A stretch of 64,000 nt of DNA from Prunus persica (taxonomy: Eukaryota; Streptophyta; Magnoliopsida; Rosales; Rosaceae): NCBI RefSeq assembly GCF_000346465.2, contig NC_034015.1, forward strand, positions 17,221,510 through 17,285,509. Reading direction: 5' to 3'. The position numbers and the translations under genes are program-made. Below the pieces are notes generated by a model. It had not been told where the DNA came from and ran no database searches. It saw only the letters and a list, made by a program, of their open reading frames with translations. Shown piece after piece: positions 35,549-46,856 of this stretch (the first letter of the stretch is position 1; the number at the start of each line of letters is the position of its first letter).

Positions 35549-38027
35549 CTGGTTGTGGGAAATTCTTCATTTGAAGGACTTAGCAGCCCCCAAAATTTTT
35601 CATCCCTTATTTTTTCCGAAAAGGTTACACACTTGCATGGAACGTCGAGGCCTTTGTTGCTGTTGTTGATACTGTTGCTGTACTACAGGTAAGGCGAACC
35701 ATGAAAATATGTTTATCTTTGTAATATAATTCTTGTATTTATAAATTTGATGTTCATATTTGTTGCCTTAGCAGCACAAAACACAAAGCTGTCTTTGGTT
35801 CTTTTCTTTTCTTCTTCTCTCTTTCCCATACCAATTGATGTTCATATTTGGAATTTTTCACCAGTGCTCTCGTAGGTAGGATTATCTGTTTGGTAGAGAG
35901 TATGGAACGCCATTTTTGTCATCGCATGGTTTGTATCACTCAAATTCGAACATCACAAGACTATCGCTAAAAATATTCGTCCATAAAAGTAAAGAGAATA
36001 AAATATTCATCCCATATGACATTAACTATTTGTTGGATGAGTGGAGTTGATTAGTATTAAATGCATCTTCACCTAATTAGTGATTAGCGACGAGCATGCA
36101 TGAATGTATTAGCAAGATTCTCACTGCCATGCCTATTATGAAGCGAAAACACATGTTGAGTTCGATTCTAAAAAACACAACATGTTGAGTTCGATTCTAG
36201 TCCGATTTTGTGAAATGAAAGGGTTTTTATCCTTTTCCTCACTATCATTTTGCTCATGGACTTTGACTGGCATCCACCCCCTTCAAGATTCAACCAACAT
36301 GGCACCATCCACCCACGGAGATTATAATGTGTGCTTTAAGCTCAAGCTTTGTCCTAACTACCTAGGTCATCATGCTCATGGACTTCGAGTGGCACCCACC
36401 CTCTTCAGGATTCAAACCATGGTGCAGTTAGCACCATTGCACCCACCAAACAACCTGTGGACCCCATCCTATCGTACCCCATATTTTAGTGTCCGATTAT
36501 ATAACTTATATGATTTACAAAATGAGAAATTCTGGTATTATTAAAGCGTTATGATATGGTTGGATGATGTGGTGTATACGGAAAGTGAAGTGTATAAATA
36601 ACAATGTGATAATGTGACCGTCACATCGAAAAATTGCTCGAAAGATAATGAATGGTGGACCCAAACAGCTCTTGAGGTTGCCATGTGTACACCACTTTTC
36701 CGTCCTCTATGGCAAACAACAAACAAACAAAGATTATGCATTTCTGTGTACACTAAATTAAATGGATTGAGAAGTACAAATGTGTTGTTTTATTTCCTTT
36801 AATTCTAGGCCACTAGCTATTCTTGGTCTCATGGACTTTTTCAAGTCATAAGTAACGAATCAAATCCCTCTTTAGTGTAAATCCTTCCACAGATGATATT
36901 CTTCTCCAAAGCCAACTTCTACATCAAAGTGTCTCCACTTGATTTGTTTGTCTGATTCTAGATATCAGTTATATATACTCACCCTAACTTTTATGATTAA
37001 TTTGAGTGATTGTTTTTATCTCTCCAAATTAAGAAAGAAATATTTTGTAATCGGCATCACAATCATATCCAATATTTTTCTTTTTCCCATCTATAGATTT
37101 CCACTTGTTGACATTAACAATCTTACCTAAGATTCTTTCATCATTATGACTCAAAAAGCTTGAAGAAAAAGAGACAAATTTCGTGAATCCTATATACCTA
37201 ATAACTCAGTATTTTATTTCGAAAATAAGACATCATATATTCTTAACCACTTAAACTACGACTGCATTGAGCTAATCAACCTATTTGAATCCGACCTATA
37301 AGTTGTCCCCATATTTGCGACTTTAGCTCATTTTGGTGCAAAACTTGCTGTGATATCAAATGCCATGACTCGCAGTAGATTTCATTGAGATTCAAATCAT
37401 GGTAGAAATAAGTTAATTCTAATCTTTTCAACTTTTTACCTGCATGTTTTTCCAAGTAGGAAACATATATATCAAATGACCTTCGAGCTGGAAGCCATAA
37501 AATAACTCTAAATTGGTCAGCAAGCCATTCACTTGTGTATACTCCAAAATCTATACCTTTTCTTTTCTGTAAAGGTAAAAATCAACATAGTAAGTAAATG
37601 AAGAGAAAATATAGATTAATTGTTATCTTTCACTTGTCATGCACAAAAGGAAACAGCTGTAACTCCAAGTATGAAAAAACAAATCATTTATCAATATCTC
37701 TAGAGAAAGAGGATGAGCCACTATCTGGTATTTTTTATGAGGATCTTTTCTATTGAAAGAAGCGATAATAATATACTAAATTTTTATACATTACACTGAT
37801 GTGACTCGAATCTAAAATTTTGGAGGGAGCAATACTCCAAACTACTATACTAGTAAGTCCTTTGCGCTATATAATTTTTTTAATGTGAACAAACTACAAA
37901 TGGGAAACAGATAATGATATCGTTTCCTACTCTTTTAGTAGGTTATCCTTTTAGCCAATCAAATATAGGGTTGGAGTAAAAGTGTAAAATTTGAAGGTAA
38001 ATCCAAGATCTTGATTCTTAAGAATAA
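35549..38027. other. Gene-poor spacer downstream of ERD7
   Basis: The spacer holds the ERD7 3' UTR, then A+T-rich DNA. There are short direct duplications: ATGTTGAGTTCGATTCTA at about 36153 and 36182, and a ~55-bp diverged pair at about 36250 and 36372 (TGCTCATGGACTT to CTTCARGATTCAA). The latter resembles the B-box-bearing part of a SINE on the minus strand. No gene was recognised. Confidence 0.45.
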
Positions 38028-38312
38028 CTAGTCGTTTTGTCACGCATGTGCCAATTGATTTTATTTTTTATTTTATTTTATATTTTTAGAATTAAGAAAA
38101 GATAATATTGGTAGTTATGTTCCATAAAAGTAGGACTTATTATCTGATTTTTGTTTTTAATTTAAAATTTTTTTAATATGAAAAAAAATGTGAATTTACC
38201 ATGTTATCCTTATTTAATTAATAATTTCAATTGTTACTGTTTGAATTAACCAACAGCATTTTCTAGTATTTTGAATGTTTAACCATTCTTTGCCTTTTGC
38301 TATATATATAGA
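38028..38312 (-). mobile_element. Short non-autonomous Helitron, copy 2
   Basis: This is the same family as 20167-20460, about 75-80 percent identical by eye across the interior (ATTATCTGATTTTT, ACCATTCTTTGCC). On the minus strand it starts TCTATATATATAGC after an A and ends ACGACTAG before a T. It is older or more diverged at the 3' end, where the hairpin is poorly kept. Confidence 0.6.
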
Positions 38313-40122
38313 TGTTAGTTTATAACATAAAAATAATGTTAATTTGTCAGATATTAGCAAAAGATCATCATGGGTAGTGAGGTGGATCACAAAACCAGTG
38401 TTCTAGAGGATGAACCATGCAAAGTCAAAATCCATTTGCACGCCCATATTATGTTTGTATTAATTAGTTCCAATCAATTAATTAATTAATTACTTAATTG
38501 CTTAGTTAATTAAGCCGCCTTCATCATCTTAGTCTTATCGTAATTAAAAAAGGAATGTTATCAGCACTCAGCAGCTACCCCAACTTGCCCCAAAAACTTA
38601 CGACTGCTGAGATATTGTTCTTAATTTATCCCCTAAAAAGTTGGGTTACAAACATCTTAATCTCACCTAATAATCAGAATTATAATCACTAGATTACAAT
38701 ATGAAATCCTTTTAGCAAATCAAACCGGGTTTGCCAGGTTGATGTGGTTACAGTCATCGAAATAGAAACTAAATATCGCTAAACCAAATGATGATTATTT
38801 AAAGTAAATTTAGGTTTTACCCATAAAAAAACTTTCACTTTTGGAAAAAGCCAAAGCTTTTTCAGGCTTTTTCAAAAAAGACAGAATAACCTCTCAACTT
38901 TCAAACCAAAGACATGCAAATGTAAAGGATTTCTTAGGAAATTAAAAAATAAATAAGGGTAATTTTGTCCATTTTTGCTTCTTTTAAAAATTTTCTCTCT
39001 CCTTTGGGTTTTTCCAAAGTCTCCCATTATTTAATGCCTTTATTTCAGTAGGCAAGTCGGGTTCGAATCCGTTTTGTGTCATTCAGTAGTTGTATTTTGT
39101 CTAATTCTCTATTATTTAAAATTTTAAATATATATATTTTTAAAAAACCAAATGATGATAGACTTATTTAGTGAAAATTTGAGTCCAAGGTGTAGGGAGT
39201 GATTAATTATCGTTTTATGAGCAAAATGAAGAAAAGCAAAAAGAAAAAGGAGTTAATTTAGGACTTTGACTCTTGCAGCATCTGGTCCATAGGCTTTTTA
39301 TTCGGTATCATTTCAACCTACCGACTAAATGAAAACACATCATGACAGTTGACAAAATAGAAAGATCCTTCATCCGAGAATCTCCTTACGAAATTCTAGA
39401 AGAGGCTCATTCTAGGACCACTTCCATCTTCAGTAAATATGTCCTCAGTTTCCAACTTTCACCCATTGGCATACATCCTAGGGTGAGTGAGTTAGGGAAG
39501 CCACCTCTATGTACCTTTCATTTTTTTTTTTTTCCTTTTTACAAGCGATAATAAAAGAGAAAAAACAAATACTGAAGATATAGATTGAACTACAAGCCAC
39601 TTGCGCCTTTTACTCACTCGAATTTTGTTTAAATTTCACAAAGTTTATTGGTAGCGCCATAGATCAAGTATTTTCACACAAACTTGATTTGCTTTAAGGA
39701 GATTCATTAACAAGAATTAACACCCAGCAGATTAAAACTCAAATTAATGTGTTTAAGTACCAGTTGATAAGGTTGCTTTACAAGGGCATGAGGGGTGTGG
39801 GCCCTGGCTAACCCACCTCATGTAATTCTCAAATAGCTGTAATGGCTGTACCAATATACACTTCTGTGTCTGGTAGTACTAGTGCCTTAAACAACTGTGT
39901 ATAAAATCCAAAACCACACCAGAGACACAGAGGTGGAATTTGGCAAAGCACAATTTGGAAAAGGAGCTTAGAGATGTGGCATTGATGCTGTGGATGATGA
40001 GGAATAAAAACACCACAACCCCCCACTCACAGCCATTGCAATAACCAGATGTGCCTCTTGCCTTCAAAAAGTGGGAAATGACACAAGAAAGCAGTATATT
40101 ATAAACACACCTCCACCCAACA

Positions 40123-40177
<55 letters not shown>

Positions 40178-40234
40178 CATAAACACAAGTTTTCTATTGT
40201 TGCTAATGCATACTTTTTAGTTACAAGGCTTGTT
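38313..40234. other. Spacer upstream of the AHK1-like gene
   Basis: A+T-rich, non-coding. GGGTTCGAATCC near 39058 is a lone B-box-like motif, a possible SINE remnant. A (CT)n run of about 48 bases (40126-40174) lies in the presumed 5' UTR of the histidine kinase gene, 60-110 bases before its ATG. Confidence 0.5.
40126..40174. repeat. (CT)n microsatellite in the AHK1 leader
   Basis: About 24 CT repeats lie 60 bases upstream of the kinase start codon. CT-rich leaders are common in plant genes, but this is a pure, length-variable tract. Confidence 0.9.
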
Positions 40235-43200
40235 ATGGCAAAGCAAGCAGAGGAAGGCCTTTTTGATAGTTCTGAATGTTCACCAAGTAGAAGCACACCA
40301 ATCGGAACTCCTTTAAGAAAGGTGTTTGATAAGATTTCAGGTTTTGCTACACCTTGGAGAAAAAACGGTACAATTCCTCAGGGTAGAAGAATCTTTCATA
40401 GGGATGTTGAAAGAGACCAGTTTCAGTATGCAAATGCTCATTGCCTCTCCTCATACTACAGCGTCTTCGTGGCCCGGCTTGCTATCATGGTTAGTAGAAT
40501 TTTTTTGTAGAATTTCATCACGTCGATGAAGATATAAAGGTTGAATTGGGCTGTCAGAATATGTACTTAAAATAGTAAGCTTGGTGGTGACTTTGTCTGT
40601 GCATTGTTCTTTTTATCTCTTGTCTCAGCATTGAAAAAACCCTGTTCTTCAAAGTGAATATTAACATGTGTATTTGTAAATTAAAAATATAAATAAAAAG
40701 ATATCACTTTTGCTAATTCATGCATTGCCTTATATTGATGGTTTTTGTGTGCAGGTTATGCTAGCCATTTTAATTGGGCTATTGACCATACTGACTTGGC
40801 ATTTCACAAGGGTCTACACAGCAAAATCACTGAGCAACTTAGCATACGGGCTACGTTATGAACTTCTGCAGCGTCCCGTTTTACGGATGTGGAACATCTT
40901 GAATTCTACAGCCGAAATAACAGCAGCACAGGTTAAGCTGTCGGAGTATGTAATCAAACGGTACAGCAAGCCTACTACTCAAGCAGAACAAGTTGAGGTT
41001 GATTGTTATGCCATTGTCCTGTTCTTGTAATGTCATATATGATTGAGTTGAGACCATTTTGCAATTTTCTTTATTTGATACTTTTCTGTTCTTAGCAGCT
41101 ATACGAATCGATGAGGGCTGTGACATGGGCAATGTTTGCAAGTCGTAAAGCTCTCAATGCAATTACTATCAACTACAGAAATGGTTTTGTCCAGGCATTT
41201 CATAGAGATCACAGGAGCAACAACACATACTACATCTACTCTGATCTTGCAAACTATTCAATCAGTGCCAGTGGAGCTTACGATGCTAATATGATGTCAA
41301 CACATCAGGGGTGGAGTGATCAAACCATACATGGCAACATTTCTGCAAAATGGTACCGCGAACCCCTCAATCCTGTCACGGGTGAGAAGATAGGAAAAGC
41401 AAGCCAAATCCAGCCAGATGATCTGATCAATATAGCAGGGCTTTCACAAGTACCAGATGGTGTGGCCACGTGGCACGTGGCGGTGAGCAAGTACTCAGAT
41501 TCACCACTGCTCTCAGCAGCACTGGCAGTTTCTGACCCTTCAAATAAAAGCATAGTGGCTGTTGTGGGTGTTACTACAGCTCTATATAGTGTTGGGCAGC
41601 TGATGAAAGAACTGGTTGAGTTTCACAGTGGACATATTTACTTAACGTCTCAAGAAGGTTACTTGCTTGCTACTTCTACAAATGCTCCTCTTTTAAGGAA
41701 TTCAACAGAAGGGCCTAAGCTTATGATGGCTGTCGATTCTGAGGATCACATCATTCGAACTGGAGCGGAGTGGTTACAGAGAGCCTATGGCAATGAGTTC
41801 CCTCCTAGTCATGAGGTTCATGTTGAGAATGCCAGGCTTGGACACCAGCAATACTACATCGACTCGTTTTTTCTAAAATTGAAGAGACTCCCTCTGGTAA
41901 GTCTTGATCTTGAACATATATTATTTGACAGAAAGAAACTAAACTAATCAAATTAGCACCTAACAAAAAACTAAATTGAGCTAAGCTTTGTGCAGGTAGG
42001 GGTTATTATCATCCCAAGAAAATATATAATGGGGAAGGTAGATGAGAGAGCCTTCAAAACATTGGTTATACTGATTTCTGCATCATTTTGTATCTTGGTC
42101 ACTGGATGTATTTGCATTTTCATACTGACAAATGGAGTATCAAAGGAAATGAAACTCAGGGCAGAGCTGATAAGTCATCTTGATGCAAGAAGAAGGGCAG
42201 AGGCCTCTAGCAACTACAAAAGCCAATTTCTAGCAAATATGAGGTAGGTTTTCATAATTTGGAGCTACTAATTGTATATCAATATGACACAATCATGTTT
42301 AAATCTCTCCACAACTAACCCATGAGAGACTAAAATTAACCCTTTATTGTGTTTTACTTTGTTGCATTGCAGCCATGAACTGAGGACACCAATGGCTGCA
42401 GTGATTGGGCTGCTGGACATTCTTATCAGTGATGATTGCCTTACAAATGAACAATATTCCACAGTCACTCAGATTAGGAAATGCTCGACGGCTCTACTTC
42501 GGCTTCTTAACAACATATTGGATATCAGCAAGGTGAGATATAAAGAGGTTGATTATCTTATTTTGAGCCATTCAGCCAAAAGAAATTTATTGACTAGTGA
42601 ACTTGAAAGAAAATATATTCCTGTTTAATTTTCCATTTTTGACAAAAATGTTATGAACATTTCTGACTCAGAAAATCAATTTTGAAATATGAATTACAGG
42701 TTGAATCTGGAAAACTGGTGTTGGAAGAAGCCGAGTTTGACTTGGGAAGAGAACTTGAGGGGCTCTTTGATATGTTCTCTGTGCAGTGCATTAACCACAA
42801 TGTGGAGACTGTTTTAGATCTCTCTGGTATGACTTTAATTTCATTGTGGAAAGGAACTGATTAACTTGAAGCAAATATTTTCTGATCAATCTGTTTTTCA
42901 GATGACATGCCAAAATTAGTTCGAGGAGATTCTGCAAGAGTTGTTCAAATATTTGCTAATCTAATCAGCAATTCTATCAAGTTCACTACATGTAAGTACA
43001 ACTTCCATACTGATGACTTGACAAGATCTGTTTAAAAAACAATTTTGTGTTATATTTGATTTGTTAAATTTGGCAAATGTTTCCAGCGGGCCATGTTATA
43101 CTCAGAGGATCATGTGAGAACATTTCTGGTGATATCAGGAGAATCCCTTTCGATCAGAAAAATTTTCGGCCTTCTCATAAGGCAAAGCTGAAGCAAGGGA

Positions 43201-45774
43201 ACCATGTAAAGAAGGCCCCAAAGAAAGACGACAAAATGATTCTTTGGTTTGAAGTTGATGACACTGGCTGTGGTACGCACCTATGAAAAGTTAGCTCATT
43301 TCAAGCACACAATCACACAAAAAACCGTTTTAATCCATGATAACTTGTACAATTTATCTTTTTCCAATATTATGCAGGAATTGATCCTGGTAAATGGGAG
43401 TCTGTCTTTGAAAGCTTTGAGCAAGCTGATCCCTCAACAACTCGAACGTAAGTAAATCAAACAATTTCCACTGACCACAATTAGGTGATGAGTTTTATTA
43501 AATTCTGAGATGACAGATGTTTCAGAAAGCAGTGCAACTCAGACTGTGAACAATTCCACCCACCAGACCATATGCATACCAATGTAGCATATGCTTGACT
43601 TTATTTGGCTCAAGAAAGAGCTTAATCATTTCGGACTAGGCCTACCTTCTGTGGTTTAGATTAGAATCATTTATTTGCAGGCATGTTTAAGTGTGTTATC
43701 TTTTTCAGGCATGGTGGCACTGGACTTGGATTGTGCATCGTACGGACGTTGGTGAGTTCAGTTTCTCAAGTATATAGAATAGTCATGCTTGTCAAAGAAA
43801 ATCTCCTTCTTGTTGAATCTCCTTTTTTACACTTGAACAATTGTACTGGTGGTGACAGGTTAACAAGATGGGTGGAGAAATCAAGGTTGTAAAGAAGGAT
43901 GGGCCTGGAACTTTAATGCAATTATACTTGGTTATCAATACGCCTGCAGATGGCACAGAGCAACTTTGTCAAGTAGATTTAGCAAAGCACAATGTAGTGG
44001 TAAGTTAAGTTGCTTTCATTGGGGTTTCAGGTAGAAAGTAGAAACTGTTGAGTTTCTTGTATTTGGTTTCTTATCTGCTTACGATTTTTGAATGTGAATG
44101 CAGGTGCTACTTGCACTACATGGCAGCATGGGTAGATTGATTACGTCCCAGTGGTTGCGTAAAAATGGAGTGTTCACTGTGGCAACATCCGAGTGGAATG
44201 AACTGACACAAATTCTTCGAGAACTCTTTCAAACCAGGAATTCAGGTCACAGTAACAGCTTTGAAACACAGTTTTCACTAAGCGACTCTTTGAGAGGTGA
44301 AATTCGAAGCGTATATGACATAAGGAACCCAGCTTTCGTCATGGTTGTCGATATAGGGCTGCTGGACTTGAGCACAGATATATGGAAGGAACAGCTTAAC
44401 TTCCTTGACAAGTACTCCGGGAAAGCAAAGTTTGCATGGATGCTGAATCATGATACCTCCAACGCCATAAAGACGGAGCTCCGGAGAAAAGGGTACGTGT
44501 TGATGGTTAACAAACCTCTATACAAGGCAAAGATGGTTCAGATTTTGGAAGATGTCATAAAAGAGAGAAACCTTGAAACAGAGAGGAGAACTGCAAATGC
44601 TTTGAGAAGTACCACAAAAGAAGGTGAATTGCATGAATGCCTTGAGATTGATTCTACTCAGTTTGATGTTGCCAGCTCTGATGATTCTGATATATGTGAA
44701 AAGAATAACCCCAATTCCAAAAATGCACTTCATATTGAAGAAAACCAAAGAGACAGGAACACAAAACCTAGTTCCTCACAATACCAGACGGTTAACAGCT
44801 GCTTAGTTGAACTGACAAATGTATGCTCAAAAGAAAAAAATTCAAGGAAAGAAGAGTCATATCAGATAAGGTCCAACTTATGTGACATGGAAGATGAAGA
44901 ACATAAATCTCAATGTGGAAATTCCAAATTTCAAGAACAGCATTTGATTGCCAACGGACGTGAAGAGCATGGTAACTCACATAGAGCTGTGAATCAACAG
45001 AAATCTCTCGAAGGCCTACGCATACTGCTCGCAGAAGACACACCAGTGCTGCAGAGAGTTGCAACTATAATGCTAGAAAAAATGGGGGCTACAGTAATTG
45101 CTGTGGCTGATGGGCTGCAGGCAGTTGATGCTCTAAACTGTTTGCTCACTGCAGAAGACAGTAGAAGGGAGCTTCGCTTGAAGGATAGAGATACAAATGC
45201 AGAAAACAAAAGTTGGGTCCCCCGTCCGTTTGACTTGGTTCTAATGGATTGTCAGGTAAGAATCATAGCTCAGAAGATAGTTCATATTTTTCTGAAGCTT
45301 TTAAATCTGTCTTTGATCATTAAATTATTCATGTTGAAGGATATAAAACTTACTTAAAACTAATGAAACCCCTATGACTGTCAATTGCAATGAACTTGTC
45401 TGGAACTCAATTTGTTTAATCCAAACTTGTGGATTGAGCTTAACTGGACTAGAGTGAAACAGAATATCTAGGATTTAGAATTCAGATTGACCTTGGATAA
45501 GTATAAATTGCGCGATACAAATCCGGCCTGTTTGAACTTGTGTGTTTGCTTGAATCAGATGCCAAAGATGGATGGTTATGAGGCAACAAAAGCAATCAGG
45601 AAATCAGAAGAAGGGACTGGTTTACACATTCCAATTGTTGCTCTAACAGCCCATGCAATGTCATCAGATGAAGCCAAATGCTTGGAGGTGGGCATGGATG
45701 CTTATCTAACAAAGCCTATTGACTACAAGTTGATGGTGTCTACCATTCTTTCACTCACTAAAGTGACAGCCTAA
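40235..45774 (+). CDS. AHK1: Hybrid histidine kinase, osmosensor AHK1 type
   Basis: Thirteen exons join in frame: 40235-40489, 40755-40997, 41096-41896, 41996-42243, 42373-42532, 42700-42826, 42902-42991, 43087-43272, 43378-43447, 43709-43751, 43859-43999, 44104-45255, 45559-45774, giving 1,243 residues, close to Arabidopsis AHK1. Transmembrane helices at about 85-104 and 455-478 bracket a large extracytosolic sensor region without a recognisable CHASE domain. The H-box SHELRTPMAAVIG carries phospho-acceptor His517. The N-box (VVQIFANLISNSIKFT), G1 (DDTGCG) and G2 (HGGTGLGLCI) ATP-binding boxes are intact. The receiver has Glu1099-Asp1100, phospho-acceptor Asp1170 (LVLMDCQMPKMDG) and Lys1224. 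AHK1 is a plasma-membrane sensor acting early in osmotic and drought signalling through phosphorelay. All catalytic residues look intact. Exon 3 has a tandem CAGCAG-type acceptor that could drop one Gln. Confidence 0.95.
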
Positions 45775-46856
45775 CTTTCAAGCTCAATTTCAGGCAAATC
45801 AGATGTAAGCAAACAAATTGCTTAGAGAAATGTGAAATTAATTGTGCTTCGGAAAATACAACATAACCTGTACATTAGATATGTAGAGCCAATTTTCCTC
45901 TTAAGTTGTGCAGACCAAAAGGTCACATGCTCCAATTTTCCAATTTTCCCATTTTCTTCTTGTGTTTTGCTTTCTTGGTTCCTTGATGTGGTTCTTATGG
46001 GAAGAAATATAAAGGTTGGCTCTGATGTGAGGAAAGCAAAGGTGTTTTTTATTTTATTTTTTCCAAATCCCACAAAAAAGGAATGAAACTACAAACAAAT
46101 CAACCAAGGCCTAGAAGCCCCAATCATGTCTTTCAAAGAGAACATCCTGACCTTGAGGAGGGGAGCAAAGAACATTGTGCAGCCTAATTAGTCCAAAGAT
46201 AATAACCCAAGGCTGGCCAAGCAAAGTTCCTTTCTGCATAGACATGAGATAGGCTGTCAATCCTCACGAACAGATGTTAGAAAGGATAAAATTAGAAAAA
46301 CAAAACTTCTAATCCTATAAAAACTTGTACAATACTATAAAAATTACCCCCAAAAAAGACAAAATAGACTTGCGTACTATTTGTGGTTATGGCGAGCACA
46401 ATCATCTTCTCTATAATTTAGAATAATTTTAACAATATCTTGTATAAAAACCAAATAATAATCAATTGAAAAATGACCGAGAATGATGCAGGACGCGTAG
46501 GACCTAAATTTATTAGTTTCCTAGATTCTCTAGTTTTTCAAATTCTAGTCGGATTTCTACTTTTCCAGATTTCCAAATTTCTAGTTTTAAGCTTCCTATT
46601 TTATTTGGGTTAGGATTTCTGTTTAAGCAAGAGATTTTTATCCTATTATGTCTAGGTTTTAGTTTGCTAAAAATACCCCCACGTAATTCTTTAAAATTTA
46701 GATTTGAATGTTGAGTAAACCTTTTCCTAGAACTCTCTGATTTCGTCTCTTCGATCTATATTTTCTTCTCCTCGACCTCTGATATTCAATCACTACGAAA
46801 CGAACCCTTAATTTGAAAGAGGCTTTTGCTTAGCCCCAAAAATATTTAAATATCAA
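45775..46856. other. Spacer between AHK1 and the satellite array
   Basis: The spacer holds the AHK1 3' UTR and A+T-rich DNA. From about 46490 to 46840 there is a T-rich stretch with repeated TTTCTAGTTTT-like phrases that may be a decayed LTR. No coding sequence was recognised. Confidence 0.35.

Noticed and set aside
39052..39075. GGGTTCGAATCC as a possible tRNA gene
   Set aside because: Only a B-box is present; acceptor and anticodon stems cannot be formed, so it is at most a SINE remnant.
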